Notes: generated from the sequence alone by a model not told the origin. Positions 24,746 to 34,165 are shown, numbered from the stretch's first letter. The stretch is DNA of 64,000 bases from an uncultured bacterium (GCA_947493945.1 CANLSR010000008.1:62001-126000), one strand, 5' to 3'. Made by a program: numbers and translations.

Positions 24746-26536
24746 ATGGACTCCCCGGCCTCCGCCGCCCACGACCTCCTCGACCGCGAGCGGTCGCTCC
24801 TGACCCGCCTGGGCGGCCTCCTCGACCGGGCCGCGGCGCCCGACGACACCCGCCGCCGGCTGGCGGACCTGGCGCGCACCCTGGACGAGCTGTTCCTGCT
24901 GGTCGTGGCCGGCGAGTTCAACGCCGGCAAGTCGACGGTGGTCAACGCCCTCTTCGGCCGGCGCGTGATGGAGGAAGGACCAGTACCGACCACCGACAAG
25001 ATCACCGTCCTCAAGCACGGGGACGAGGAGGCGGTCCACCGCCGGGGCGAGTTCGTCACCGAGCGGCACTTTCCGCACCCGTTCCTGGAGAGCCTGTCGC
25101 TGGTGGACACGCCCGGCACCAACTCCATCGTGCGCGAGCACCAGGCGCTCACCGAGGACTTCGTGCCCCGCGCCGACCTGGTCCTGTTCGTGACCAGCTA
25201 CGACCGCCCGCTGAGCGAGTCCGAGCGCACGTTTCTGGAGTACATCCGCGGCGCGTGGGGCAAGCGGCTGGTGGTGGTGGTGAACAAGGCGGACTTGGCC
25301 GAGACCGAGGCGGCGCTGGCCCAGGTGCTCGGGCACGTCCGCGACGGGCTGGCGCGCATCTTTGCCGAGGCCGGGATCCCCGACGCCGGCTCGCCGCTGA
25401 TCTTCCCCGTCGCCGCCCGGCTGGCGCTCCAGGCCAAGGAAGCCGCCGCCGACGATCCGACGGTCTACCAGGCCGATCCGCGCTGGCAAGACTCCCGGTT
25501 CGGGCCGTTCCAGCGCTTTCTGACCGAGACGCTGACCGAGGGCGCGCGCCTGGCGCTCAAACTCACCGCCCCGCTGGACGCCGCGACGACGCTGCTGGCC
25601 GACACCCGCGCTCGCCTGGACGTCCAACGCGACGTGCTCGCCGACGACGAGGCCCAACTCGCCGCCCTCAACGCCCGCTTCGACGAGGTCCGCCAGTCGC
25701 TCGACGAGATCGCGGGCCGCGCCGTGGCCGAGGTCGACCGCGAGCTGCTGGAGATGGAAAAGCGCGGCACCCGATTTCTGGACGACACCATCCGCGTGTC
25801 CCGCCTCAACCTGATCCGCGACCGCAACGCGTTCCGCGAGGAGTTCGAGCGCCAGGTGACGCGCGACGCCGACGCCCGCATCGAGGCGCGCCTAGGCGAG
25901 GCGGCCGACGCGCTCTTGAGGCGCGTGTTCGAGCTGTGGAACGAGACCTACGCCCGGCTCTCGGACCTCAAGCGCGACGGCCAGAACAAGGCACAGGGCG
26001 GCTTCTTGTACGACCGCGACGAGGTGCTGCGCGACGTGCTCCGCGAGGCCCGGCGCACCGTGGACCAGTACGACATGGGCGAGGAGGCGCGGCGCCTGCT
26101 CGAAAACACGCGCTCGGCGCTGACCGTCGGCGGCGCCACGGCGGTCGGCGTCGGGGCCGTGGCCGTGGTTCTGATCGCGACGACGGCCTTCGACGTGACG
26201 GGCGGCCTGCTGGCGGCTGGCGCCTTCGCCACGTTGAGCTTTATCGTGCTCCCCGCGCAGCGCCGCCGCGCCACGCGCGAGTTCTCGGAGCGCGTCGAGA
26301 CGTTGCGCGCCGACTTGCGCGGCGGCCTGGACCGCGAGCTGACCCAGGAGGTGGAGGACGCCATCGCCAAGGTGCGCGCGCTCGTTCGCCCCGTCGCCGC
26401 GCTGGCGCTCGACGCCCGCGCCGCGCTCGACGCCCAGCGGACCGAGATGGACGAGATCGCCGCCCAGGCCGAGGCCCTCCGCGCCGACGTCCGCCAACAG
26501 TTCGGGACGGGCGAGATGACCGCCGCGGCCTCCTAA
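24746..26536 (+). CDS. Dynamin-like GTPase
   Basis: A 596-residue bacterial dynamin-like protein. The GTPase motifs are G1 GEFNAGKST (about 54-62), a G2 threonine in PVPTTDK, G3 DTPG and G4 NKAD. Then come long helical segments and a hydrophobic hairpin (VGGATAVGVGAVAVVLIA and GGLLAAGAFATLSFIVL) that would insert in the membrane as the paddle does. Such proteins remodel or repair the inner membrane, some under phage or antibiotic stress. It is a single gene rather than the tandem pair often seen, and is divergent from the outer-membrane protein gene. Confidence 0.9.
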   Translation: MDSPASAAHDLLDRERSLLTRLGGLLDRAAAPDDTRRRLADLARTLDELFLLVVAGEFNAGKSTVVNALFGRRVMEEGPVPTTDKITVLKHGDEEAVHRRGEFVTERHFPHPFLESLSLVDTPGTNSIVREHQALTEDFVPRADLVLFVTSYDRPLSESERTFLEYIRGAWGKRLVVVVNKADLAETEAALAQVLGHVRDGLARIFAEAGIPDAGSPLIFPVAARLALQAKEAAADDPTVYQADPRWQDSRFGPFQRFLTETLTEGARLALKLTAPLDAATTLLADTRARLDVQRDVLADDEAQLAALNARFDEVRQSLDEIAGRAVAEVDRELLEMEKRGTRFLDDTIRVSRLNLIRDRNAFREEFERQVTRDADARIEARLGEAADALLRRVFELWNETYARLSDLKRDGQNKAQGGFLYDRDEVLRDVLREARRTVDQYDMGEEARRLLENTRSALTVGGATAVGVGAVAVVLIATTAFDVTGGLLAAGAFATLSFIVLPAQRRRATREFSERVETLRADLRGGLDRELTQEVEDAIAKVRALVRPVAALALDARAALDAQRTEMDEIAAQAEALRADVRQQFGTGEMTAAAS

Positions 26537-26582
26537 GCCGCCCCGGACCGCGCGCCGAGACCGACCGCCAGCCGGCGGCGCG

Positions 26583-26819
26583 CTACCCCTGGCGCCGGCC
26601 CCGCCACACCGACCGGCCGATGGCGAACGCGACGCCGCCGACCACGAACGCGACCGGCAGCGACAGCGCCGACCACAGGCCCCACGTCCGCAGAAGCCCG
26701 GCCGCGTCCCGGCCGCCGTCGCCAACCTGTTCAACAACGGCTGTCGCGATGGTGCCCAGGAGCAGGGCCGTGACCACAGTCACCGCCACGACCTGGCCCC
26801 AGACGCGGCGCCCGGCCAC
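26583..26819 (-). CDS. Small two-helix membrane protein
   Basis: A 78-residue protein from a GTG whose G is the last base of the upstream stop (TAGTG). Two membrane helices (VVAVTVVTALLLGTIATAVV and WSALSLPVAFVVGGVAFAIG) flank a short loop, and the C-terminal tail is basic. Not recognised. The frame is open far upstream, but that part overlaps the lipoprotein gene and is arginine-rich, so it was not included. Confidence 0.6.
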   Translation of the reverse strand: MAGRRVWGQVVAVTVVTALLLGTIATAVVEQVGDGGRDAAGLLRTWGLWSALSLPVAFVVGGVAFAIGRSVWRGRRQG

Positions 26820-27499
26820 TACCGCCCGTAGTTGCTGGAGATGCGGACCCAGCTCGGGATCTCGACGCCGGCCGAGTTCCCGGCCGTCGGCCGCACCCAG
26901 GCGTCCGTGAAGGTGCTCTCGGTGGCGCGGCGCATCATCATCTGGTCGAGCGACGTGCCGGTCCCCTCGATCAGCATCACCGCCGTCGGCTGGTTGTCGC
27001 GGTCGACGTAGACCTGGGTCGTGATCACGCCCTGGGCGCTGGCCAGGCTGTCCGGGATGGCGAACGGCTCGGCGGCGGGCTGGTACTGGGCCGGGTTGTA
27101 GCGCTGGAAAAAGTCCGTCTTGATGCGGTTGACCATGCCCTCGACCGCGTCGTCGTAGCCGTCGCCCTGGGGCACGCCGGCCCGGACCTCGTCGAGGTAG
27201 TCGGCGGCGAACACCGAGTCGACCGTCTCCGGGTCGGTGCGGTACAGGTCGGTCATCTTCTCCTGCGTCCAGCGGACCAGCTCGGAGTCGTCGCGGGCGA
27301 CGCCCATCGCCTCCAGCGTCGACAAGTCGCGGAAGGCGGCCGCGGTGTCGGTGCCGGGCTTGTACCAGCGCGTCGGGCTCTCGGCGACCCAGCCCTCGGG
27401 CGGGGCGTTCGTCGGGCCAGGCTCGGCGCAGGCGGCGAGGAAGAAAGAGCCAACGAGGAGAGCGGAGAGGAGGCGTCCCACAGGAAGAGTCGGGGTCAT
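26819..27499 (-). CDS. Hypothetical lipoprotein
   Basis: A 226-residue protein with a clear lipoprotein signal (LLVGSFFLAAC), so probably attached to the outer membrane. The mature part contains WYKPGTDTAAAFRDLSTLEA and a C-terminal half with VYVDRDNQPTAVMLIEG that reads as a soluble alpha/beta domain. No family recognised. It is followed without a gap by a two-helix membrane protein, suggesting a functional pair. A TAGCTTTG box, the best match in the window to the Bacteroidota -7 element, lies 22 bases before the ATG. Confidence 0.7.
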   Translation of the reverse strand: MTPTLPVGRLLSALLVGSFFLAACAEPGPTNAPPEGWVAESPTRWYKPGTDTAAAFRDLSTLEAMGVARDDSELVRWTQEKMTDLYRTDPETVDSVFAADYLDEVRAGVPQGDGYDDAVEGMVNRIKTDFFQRYNPAQYQPAAEPFAIPDSLASAQGVITTQVYVDRDNQPTAVMLIEGTGTSLDQMMMRRATESTFTDAWVRPTAGNSAGVEIPSWVRISSNYGR

Positions 27500-27521
27500 G
27501 TCGGTGCAGAGCGGAAGGGAC

Positions 27522-27529
27522 CAAAGCTA
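27522..27529 (-). promoter_or_regulatory. Promoter -7 box TAGCTTTG
   Basis: An exact match to TAnnTTTG on the minus strand, ending 22 bases before the lipoprotein ATG at 27499. It anchors the interpretation of the other TAGCTTNN boxes. No convincing -33 TTG element was identified. Confidence 0.5.
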
Positions 27530-27663
27530 CTCGGGCTCGGCGGATAACGACCGGCTAGCTGGCGCTGGCTTCGCCGGCCTGCCGGTTGTCCCGGGCGGGC
27601 TGGCGGAGGCCGTGCGCGGAGCGGGCGCCAGCGAGCGGGCGCCCGCGGGCGGCGCCTTCTCCC

Positions 27664-28146
27664 CTATCCCTCGTCCAGGCGCACGATCAGGCGGCGGCGG
27701 TCGAGCGCGGCCACGCGGACCCGGCTGCCCGAGGCCACGAACGCGCCCTCGGTCTCGACCTCGACGCGGACGCCGTCGATCTCGGCCATCCCCGCCGGCC
27801 TTAGCGGCGTCACAGCCGTCCCGACCCGGCCCAGCAGGCGCGTCCGCGAGTCCGACTCCTGGGCGTCCGCGTCCGCGTCGCGGCGCAGGCTGTCGGAGAG
27901 CACGAAGCGGTCCCACGCGCCCGACTCCCACAGCACGTACGCCAGGCCGCCGGCCGCGAGCACGGTCGCCGCCAGCGTGCCCAGGCCGCCGACCAGCCCG
28001 AACTCCACGAACGCCAGCACCACGCCGGCCGCCGCGCCGAGCACGCCCAGCACGCCGACCACGTTGAGGCCGGGCACGAGCGTGACCTCGACCAGCACCA
28101 GGGCCAGCCCGACCAGGATCAGGGCGATGGGGATCAGCAGCTCCAC
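27664..28146 (-). CDS. NfeD-like membrane protein (short form)
   Basis: A 160-residue protein with three or four closely spaced membrane helices (ELLIPIALILVGLALVLVEV, then VVGVLGVLGAAAGVVLAFV, LGTLAATVLAAGGLAYVLW) and a C-terminal OB-fold of the NfeD type (GRVGTAVTPLRPAGMAEIDG, VSGSRVRVAAL-like end). Short NfeD proteins are thought to partner SPFH/stomatin proteins or long NfeD proteases in membrane quality control. It lies 45 bases downstream of the long NfeD gene, so the pair is likely co-expressed. Confidence 0.82.
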   Translation of the reverse strand: MELLIPIALILVGLALVLVEVTLVPGLNVVGVLGVLGAAAGVVLAFVEFGLVGGLGTLAATVLAAGGLAYVLWESGAWDRFVLSDSLRRDADADAQESDSRTRLLGRVGTAVTPLRPAGMAEIDGVRVEVETEGAFVASGSRVRVAALDRRRLIVRLDEG

Positions 28147-28191
28147 GGGGTCACCTCAGCCGGGGGCGGAGCGTCTGGCGTGCGGCGCGGC

Positions 28192-29547
28192 TCATGCCAC
28201 CTCGCGGACGACCACGACCGCGCCGCGCGAGCGGACCACCTCGACGGTCGCGCCCGAGGCCACGAACGGCCCCTCCGAGACCACGTCCACCCGGCGCCCG
28301 CCGATGTCGATGGTGCCCGACGGGCGCAGCGTGGTGAGGGCGGTGCCGGTCAGGCCCACGAGGTCGGCGGAGGTGTCGGCCGAGGTGTAGCCCTCGGAGG
28401 CCAGCAGCTCGGGCGCCAGCACCAGCCGGTTCAGCCGTTCCGACCGGGGCAGCACGCGGCCCAGCGACACCACCAGCAGGCCGAGCAGCACCAGCGCCGC
28501 TGCCAAGGTGGTCGTGGCGCGCGCGATCTCGCCGTCGCTCGGGAAGTCGAGCCCGGCGTTGGGCACCAGCGCGATCAGCAGCGCCACGAGCGCCAGCACG
28601 ATGCCGGCGATGCCGAACACGCCGAAGCCCGGCGTCACGAACACCTCGACGATCAGCAGCCCGACCCCGACGGCGAACAACGCGATCTCCCAGCTGGCGA
28701 CCAGCCCCAGCAGGTAGTGGGGCGCGAAGAACGCGGCCGCGCCGACGAGCGCCACGGCGCCCGCGAACCCGACGCCCGGCGTCTGGATCTCGAAGTAGAG
28801 CCCGCCCATCATCATCATGAGCAGGAGCGACGCGACCGCCGGCGAGCCCAGGAACCGCAGCACGCGCTCGGCGCGCGACGCCGAGTGGGTGACCTGCTCG
28901 CGCTCGGCCGCCGCCAGCGCATCGACGGCGGCCTCGGCCGAGGGCAGCACGGCGTCGGCCACGCCCAGGCGCAGCGCCTCCTCCGAGGACAGCGTGAGAA
29001 GCTCGCCCTCTTTGGTCACGCCGTCGATGGCCAGCTTCTCGTCCACCATCGCCTCGGCGATGCGCGGGTCGCGGCCGGTCGCCTCGGCGGTGGCGCGCAT
29101 CAGGCCGCGCGTGTAGCTCTGGATCTTCTCCGGCGCGTAATCGCCGGTCTGGTTCACGGCCGTCGCCGCGCCCATCGAGGCGCCCGGCACCATCACGATG
29201 GTGTCGGTGGCGTAGGCGATCAGCGCGCCGGCCGAGGCCGCGTTCCGGTCGATCACGGCGACGGTCGGGACCTCGGTCGACAGGACGGCCTTGCGGATCG
29301 TGTCGGCGGCGTCCAGCAGCCCGCCGAACGTGTCGATGTCGAACACGACGAGCGAGGCCCCGGCCTGCTCGGCGTCGGCCAGGGCGCGCTCGACGTAGGC
29401 CGCGAGCGCCGTGTCGATGGTGCCGTCGATGGTGACGCGGTAGACTGGCCCGTCGCCCAACGGGCCGCCGAGCGCCAGCGGCGCCGGCTGGGCGGAGGCG
29501 ACGCCGAGGGTCAGCAGGGCGGCGGCGGCCAGGCGGAAGAGGGACAT
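28192..29547 (-). CDS. NfeD-type membrane-bound serine protease (long form)
   Basis: A 451-residue protein: signal peptide, a ClpP/SppA-like protease domain (about 35-220), a membrane region of several helices, and a C-terminal OB-fold. The likely nucleophile is the Ser in NAASAGALIAYA, and the Lys of the dyad is probably in the following DEKLAIDGVTKEG segment, by analogy with the archaeal stomatin-cleaving protease. The C-terminal NfeD domain (GTALTTLRPSGTIDIGG) resembles that of the next gene. The ATG at 29547 is chosen because it begins the signal peptide MSLFRLAAAALLTLGVASA. No stomatin gene is in the window. Confidence 0.85.
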   Translation of the reverse strand: MSLFRLAAAALLTLGVASAQPAPLALGGPLGDGPVYRVTIDGTIDTALAAYVERALADAEQAGASLVVFDIDTFGGLLDAADTIRKAVLSTEVPTVAVIDRNAASAGALIAYATDTIVMVPGASMGAATAVNQTGDYAPEKIQSYTRGLMRATAEATGRDPRIAEAMVDEKLAIDGVTKEGELLTLSSEEALRLGVADAVLPSAEAAVDALAAAEREQVTHSASRAERVLRFLGSPAVASLLLMMMMGGLYFEIQTPGVGFAGAVALVGAAAFFAPHYLLGLVASWEIALFAVGVGLLIVEVFVTPGFGVFGIAGIVLALVALLIALVPNAGLDFPSDGEIARATTTLAAALVLLGLLVVSLGRVLPRSERLNRLVLAPELLASEGYTSADTSADLVGLTGTALTTLRPSGTIDIGGRRVDVVSEGPFVASGATVEVVRSRGAVVVVREVA

Positions 29548-29598
29548 AGGGGGTCGAGATCGTTTGACCGAATACGTCCCCCCGCATTGCCATGTTGC

Positions 29599-29626
29599 GC
29601 CGCTGGCGGCAGCGACCGCCAGCGGC
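29599..29626. terminator. Octamer dyad with 11-base arms after the rhodanese gene
   Basis: GCCGCTGGCGG and CCGCCAGCGGC arms around a 6-base loop, 25 bases past the rhodanese stop and before the NfeD protease gene. One of the longest dyads of this octamer here. Confidence 0.62.
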
Positions 29627-29650
29627 CCGCGCCCGGCCTCGGCGGGTCGC

Positions 29651-29971
29651 CTAGGCGACGTCAGCGCCGGCCTCGGCGAGGTCGGCGAAGCCGCCCACGT
29701 TGAGCGCGCCCGCGTGGCCGTGCTGGCGCAGCGCCGTGGTCGCCTGGCCCGACCGGCCGCCCGACTTGCAGTAGAGGTAGACCGGCGCGTCGGCCGGCAG
29801 GTCGAGCGCCTCGACCCGGTCGAGGAACGACGGGTCCTGCACGTCGACGTTGACGGCGCCGGCCAGATGGCCCTCGGCAAACTCAGCGGGCGTGCGGACG
29901 TCGAGGAGGGGGGCTTCCGGGTCGCGGCCGGCGACGAAGTCGGACGGCGAGAGGTCGATCTGGGGAGTCAT
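29651..29971 (-). CDS. Single-domain rhodanese-like sulfurtransferase
   Basis: A 106-residue cytoplasmic rhodanese domain. The opening LLDVRTPAEFAEGHLAGAVNV and the active-site loop CKSGGRS (Cys68) are typical, so it should carry a persulfide or act in thiol redox chemistry. It is the last gene of a minus-strand run whose upstream member is the hybrid kinase (29 bases away). It could in principle supply sulfur to other pathways, but nothing ties it to the phosphorothioation-like genes 17 kb away. Confidence 0.88.
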   Translation of the reverse strand: MTPQIDLSPSDFVAGRDPEAPLLDVRTPAEFAEGHLAGAVNVDVQDPSFLDRVEALDLPADAPVYLYCKSGGRSGQATTALRQHGHAGALNVGGFADLAEAGADVA

Positions 29972-30000
29972 CGGCGGTGGTCGGGAGAGTGGGGAGTCCG

Positions 30001-32523
30001 CTACCGACGCTCAACCACGCGTCGCCGATCCACCGGGCTCTCCTGGAGCGCGGCGTCGATCATCCGGTACAGGTCCTCCCGGGAGTAGGGCTTGGTCAGG
30101 TAGGCGTCGAAGCCGGAGGCGAGGAACCGCTCGCGGTCGCCCGGCAGCCCGTAGGCCGTCACGGCGACCATCGGGAGCGTGGCGAAGGCGTCCGACCGGC
30201 GCAGGCGGCGCATCACGTCCTCGCCCGAGATCGAGGCCCCGAGGTGGATGTCGAGGAGGACCACGTCGGGCCGCTCGCGCTCGACGGCCGCCAGCGCCCC
30301 GTCGCCGTCGATGGCCTCGACCACGCGGAAGGCGCCGGCCAGCGTGTGGGCCGCGACCTGGCGCGCCTGGTCGTTGTCGTCCACGACGAGCACCAGCGGC
30401 AGGTCGCCGTCGTCCGACGGGGCCTCGGCGGAGCGGAGCAGGACCGTGAACGTGGTGCCGACGCCCTTCTCGCTGTCGACCGAGATCGTGCCGCCCATCC
30501 GCTCGACCAGCTGGCGGGAGAGCGCGAGCCCGAGCCCGGCCCCCTCGTAGCGGCGCCCGTGCCCCGTCGACTCCTGCTCGAACTCGCCGAAGACGCGGGG
30601 CAGGAACGACGGGTCGATGCCGATGCCCGTGTCGCGCACCTCGAAGGCCACGCTGCCCCGCGGGCCGCGCCGGACCGCCACCGTGACCTCGCCCTGGTCG
30701 GTGAACTTGATCGCGTTGCCCACCAAGTTGTGGAGCACCCGGACCAGCGCCGCCTCGTCGGCCATGACCTCCAGGCCGTCGGCGTCGATCTCCGCCCGGA
30801 TCGCCAGGCCGCGCTCGGCGGCGGCGGGGCCGAGCATCGACACGGTCTCCTCCACCACGTCGGCCGCGTCCATCTGCCCGGTGCCGAGGGGGCCGTCGCC
30901 GGCGTCGAGGCGCGTCAGGTCGAGGACCGAGTTGAGCGTCTCCATCAGGCGCCGGCCGCTGCGCGCGATCAGGTCCACGAAGTCGCGCTGGGTCGGGTCG
31001 TCGATCTCGTCGCCTAGGATGCTCGAGAACCCCAGGATGGCCGTGAGCGGCGTCCGGATCTCGTGGCTCATGTTGGCCAGGAACGTGCTCTTCAGCGCCG
31101 CCACCTCCTCGGCCTGGCGCTTGGCCTGGACGAGCACGGCCTGGGCCCGCATCCGCTCGGTGACGTCGCGGAGGTTGAGCACCAGCCCCCCCACGGCCGG
31201 GTCGTCGTAGAGCGGCGTGGCGGCGCCCTCCACGAACACGTCGTGCCCGTCGGCGTGCCGCAGGCGGAGCTGGAGCTGGGCCGAGGGCCGCCCGTCGCGG
31301 ATCTCCGCCAGGAACGCCGCGGCCCGCTCCCGGTCCTCGGGGTGGACCAGCGACGCGAGCGCCGTGCCGGTGGTGGCCTCGGGCGTGTGCCCGAGGAGCG
31401 GCCCGATGGCCGGGCTCACGTAGGTCAGCCGGTCGGCGCGGTCGGCCACGACCACGACGTCGGAGGAGCGCTGGACGAGGGCGCGGAAGCGGGCCTCGCT
31501 GCGCTGGACCGCCAGCCGGGCCTCGCGCTCGGCCGTGATGTCCTCGACGGTCCCCTCGTAGAACAGCGGCCGGCCGTCGGCGTCGAGCGCGGCGCGGGCG
31601 TCGATCCGGACGTGGAGCACCGTCCCGTCGGGCTGGCGCCACCGCGTCTCGAAGCGGCGGACTTGGCCCTCGCGCTGGACGATCTCGCGGAAGCGCTCGC
31701 GGTCGCCGGGGTCGGCGTAGATGTCGACGGCGCTGTAGGCCCGGGCGGCCTCAGCGGAGGGCGCCCCGATCATGCGCGCGAGCGCCGTGTTGGCCAGCAG
31801 GAAGCGGCCGTCGGGCGCCGTGCGGTACATCCCCGTCGGCATGTGGTTGAACAGCGAGCGGTAGCGCTGCTCCGAGGCCCGGAGCGCGGCGTCCAGCCGG
31901 ACGCTCTGGCCCTCGGCCGCGCTCAGCTGGTGGCGCGTGTGGTGGACGTAGAGCACGCCCGAGACGGCCGTCATCGCGCTCCCCGCCGCCACGGTCAGCA
32001 GCGCGTAGCTCGCGGCGTCCAGGGGCGACGAGTACGGGACCAAGCCGCCGCCCGCCAGGGCGACGGCGAACAGCGTCGCCGCGCCGAGCACGCCGACCAC
32101 GGCGCTCACCGTCGCCAGCCGGGCCCCCGACGTCATCGCGCCCGCCAGCGGCGCCAGCATGACCAGCGTCAGGCCCGGGTCGCGGATGCCCAGGTCGAAG
32201 CTGGCCTGGAACACCGGCGTCACCGCGATCGAGAGCGTCAGCAGCCACGCCGCCGGCTCGATGCGCCCGCCCCACCGGACCAGCGCCGCCGCACCCAGCG
32301 TCACCCCGATCGACAGCGCCACCTCCGCCAGCGGCAGGGCCTCGGCGTCGCCCAGCAGCAGGCTCAGGCCCATCGTGCCGTAGGCGCCCAGCGACAGCCA
32401 CACCATCACCACCACGATCCGCGCCTGGCGCAGCTGGTGGAGCTCGTTCGGGGTCCGGGCCGGGTCGATCCAGCGGTCGATGGCCGCGGTGGCGCTCGAC
32501 GCGGAGGGAGAGGAAAGGGGCAT
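30001..32523 (-). CDS. Hybrid sensor histidine kinase with two PAS domains and a receiver
   Basis: An 840-residue inner-membrane kinase. In order: a membrane region of about six helices (40-200), two PAS domains (about 230-345 and 355-470), a DHp domain with His487 in FLANMSHEIRTPL, a HATPase domain with complete N box (HNLVGNAIKFT), G1 (DTGIGI) and G2 (GAGLGLAL), and a receiver with Asp758 in VVLLDIHLG. No periplasmic sensor is seen, so the membrane region or PAS domains sense the signal. The frame continues upstream to 33963, but the ATG at 32523 starts the first membrane-proximal segment and is divergent from putA. Confidence 0.9.
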   Translation of the reverse strand: MPLSSPSASSATAAIDRWIDPARTPNELHQLRQARIVVVMVWLSLGAYGTMGLSLLLGDAEALPLAEVALSIGVTLGAAALVRWGGRIEPAAWLLTLSIAVTPVFQASFDLGIRDPGLTLVMLAPLAGAMTSGARLATVSAVVGVLGAATLFAVALAGGGLVPYSSPLDAASYALLTVAAGSAMTAVSGVLYVHHTRHQLSAAEGQSVRLDAALRASEQRYRSLFNHMPTGMYRTAPDGRFLLANTALARMIGAPSAEAARAYSAVDIYADPGDRERFREIVQREGQVRRFETRWRQPDGTVLHVRIDARAALDADGRPLFYEGTVEDITAEREARLAVQRSEARFRALVQRSSDVVVVADRADRLTYVSPAIGPLLGHTPEATTGTALASLVHPEDRERAAAFLAEIRDGRPSAQLQLRLRHADGHDVFVEGAATPLYDDPAVGGLVLNLRDVTERMRAQAVLVQAKRQAEEVAALKSTFLANMSHEIRTPLTAILGFSSILGDEIDDPTQRDFVDLIARSGRRLMETLNSVLDLTRLDAGDGPLGTGQMDAADVVEETVSMLGPAAAERGLAIRAEIDADGLEVMADEAALVRVLHNLVGNAIKFTDQGEVTVAVRRGPRGSVAFEVRDTGIGIDPSFLPRVFGEFEQESTGHGRRYEGAGLGLALSRQLVERMGGTISVDSEKGVGTTFTVLLRSAEAPSDDGDLPLVLVVDDNDQARQVAAHTLAGAFRVVEAIDGDGALAAVERERPDVVLLDIHLGASISGEDVMRRLRRSDAFATLPMVAVTAYGLPGDRERFLASGFDAYLTKPYSREDLYRMIDAALQESPVDRRRVVERR

Positions 32524-32655
32524 TCGGGGTGGTTTCGTAACGGACGCGCGGCCCGGAGGAGCCGACGCGACCGCACGGACCGGCGTCTGGCTTTTCTGCA
32601 CACTCTGTTCCACGTTCGCGCCGCGTGCGGACGCGGAATCGGGGGCGGGCCAAGG

Positions 32656-32663
32656 TAGCTTGG
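32656..32663 (+). promoter_or_regulatory. Promoter -7-like box TAGCTTGG upstream of proline dehydrogenase
   Basis: TAGCTTGG ends 19 bases before the ATG at 32683; the leader CCACCGCCCCTCCGATCC has no Shine-Dalgarno sequence. Confidence 0.42.
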
Positions 32664-32682
32664 GCCACCGCCCCTCCGATCC

Positions 32683-33555
32683 ATGACCCTCCCGTTCGCC
32701 CTCGCCCGCCGGTTCGTCGCCGGGCAGACCCTGGACCTCGCGCTTCCGGCCATCGGCCCGCTGCTCGACGCCGGCCAGTTCGTCACGCTCGACCTGCTGG
32801 GCGAGCACGTCCACGAGCGCGAGCGCGCCCAGGCGTTCGCGCGGGCCTACGGCGACCTCGTCGAGCGGCTGGCGGCCTACCGCGACGCGCGCGGGCTGGC
32901 CGCCGAGACGGTCGCCATCTCGATCAAGCTGTCCATGATCGGCCAGGTCATCGACCGCGACGCCTGCGAGGCCAACCTGCGGGCGCTGCTGGCCCAGGCG
33001 GAGGACGCCGACCTGTTCGTGCGCCTCGACATGGAGGGCTCGGACGTCACGGCCTCGACGCTGGAGATCTTCGAGGCCGTCTACCCGGACTTCCCGGACC
33101 ACGTGGGCACGGTGCTCCAGGCCTACCTCCACCGGACGGCCGGCGACGTGGCGCGGATGAACGAGCTCCAGGCCCGCGTCCGGCTGTGCAAGGGCGCCTA
33201 CGCCGAGCCGGCGTCGATCGCCTACCAGGACATGCCCACCATCCGCTGGCACTACCGCCGCCAGGCGGCGGCGCTGCTCACCGAGGGCCGCTACCCCGGC
33301 ATCGCCACCCACGACGACCAGCTGATCCAGGCCGCCCAGCAGCTGGTCGCCGAGCGCGGCATCGCGCGCGACGCCTTCGAGTTCCAGATGCTCTACGGGC
33401 TCCGCCCCGAGACCCAGCGCCAGCTGGTCGCCGACGGTTGGCGGATGCGGACGTACGTGCCCTACGGCACAGAGTGGCTCCCCTACTTCTCGCGCCGCCT
33501 CCGCGAGCGCAAGGAGAACGCGTTCTTCGTGCTCAAGGCACTGGTCAACGGCTGA
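32683..33555 (+). CDS. putA: Proline dehydrogenase
   Basis: A 290-residue FAD enzyme that oxidises proline to pyrroline-5-carboxylate, the first step of proline catabolism, at the inner membrane. Family segments in order: SIKLSMIG, VRLDMEGSDVT, VLQAYLHRT, RVRLCKGAYAEP, GIATHDDQLI, FEFQMLYGLR and VPYGTEWLPYFSRRLRERKEN; the last holds the paired arginines that bind the carboxylate. It is a monofunctional short form; the P5C dehydrogenase gene is not adjacent. It is divergent from the hybrid kinase. Confidence 0.93.
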   Translation: MTLPFALARRFVAGQTLDLALPAIGPLLDAGQFVTLDLLGEHVHERERAQAFARAYGDLVERLAAYRDARGLAAETVAISIKLSMIGQVIDRDACEANLRALLAQAEDADLFVRLDMEGSDVTASTLEIFEAVYPDFPDHVGTVLQAYLHRTAGDVARMNELQARVRLCKGAYAEPASIAYQDMPTIRWHYRRQAAALLTEGRYPGIATHDDQLIQAAQQLVAERGIARDAFEFQMLYGLRPETQRQLVADGWRMRTYVPYGTEWLPYFSRRLRERKENAFFVLKALVNG

Positions 33556-33557
33556 CG

Positions 33558-33582
33558 CGCTGGCGGGCGGACTCCGCCAGCG
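33558..33582. terminator. Octamer dyad after proline dehydrogenase
   Basis: CGCTGGCGG and CCGCCAGCG arms around a 7-base loop, starting two bases after the stop codon, the position of an intrinsic terminator. Confidence 0.62.
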
Positions 33583-33664
33583 GGGCGGGGGCGTCGTTGG
33601 CGACACCTCTCTGCTGAACCGGTAGCTACACGGCCTGCAAACTCCGAAGCTTACTCGCCATCTC

Positions 33665-34165
33665 TTGCCAGACGCCCGCCCTCTCCTCGCCTTCGTCCTC
33701 GTTGCCGTCACCATCGGGTGCGGCCCGTCGGAGGAGCGGTTCCTCGACCGCCACGAGGACGACATCCTCTCGGCCCTCGCCCTCGTCCAAGCCATGCCCG
33801 GCATTGACAGGATGTCGTTCGAGGGGGTCCACGGGTGCCGGGGTGGACGGCTCGTGAACAGCGACTTCGTAGGTGCCGCCCTCGACCCTCCGTCTTCGTG
33901 CTCGGGCAGCCCGGTGCTCCCCGAACGGCTCGCAGTGGAGCAGACAGGGTCAGACAGAACCACCTACCGTGCCCTTGCTTCGCTACTCGACTCGACAGCG
34001 CTGTGGGAGGTAGGGAGCAGCACCGGCGGAGGGTGGATCTATGTCCAGGAGCCGGAGGGACTGGCTGGCTACTTCGTCTACGGCACGGAGGGGCCGGTAG
34101 GATACCCGGATGGGCGAACGCCCCGCCACATCCGGGGACCGTGGTACTGGTCGCCAGCGGACTAA
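33665..34165 (+). CDS. Hypothetical lipoprotein
   Basis: A 166-residue protein from a TTG start, with a lipoprotein signal (LAFVLVAVTIGC). The mature part has four further cysteine-containing spots (GCRGG, SSCSG) and a C-terminal half rich in Gly, Tyr and Trp (GGGWIYVQEPEGLAGYFVYG, GPWYW). Not recognised. Codon use is less GC-biased than its neighbours, and it borders a low-GC gene-free patch, which could mean recent acquisition. The start choice rests only on the signal peptide. Confidence 0.5.
   Translation: MPDARPLLAFVLVAVTIGCGPSEERFLDRHEDDILSALALVQAMPGIDRMSFEGVHGCRGGRLVNSDFVGAALDPPSSCSGSPVLPERLAVEQTGSDRTTYRALASLLDSTALWEVGSSTGGGWIYVQEPEGLAGYFVYGTEGPVGYPDGRTPRHIRGPWYWSPAD

Noticed and set aside
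32524-33963. Upstream extension of the hybrid kinase frame
   Set aside because: It overlaps proline dehydrogenase on the other strand and has no domain; the ATG at 32523 leads directly into the first membrane helices.
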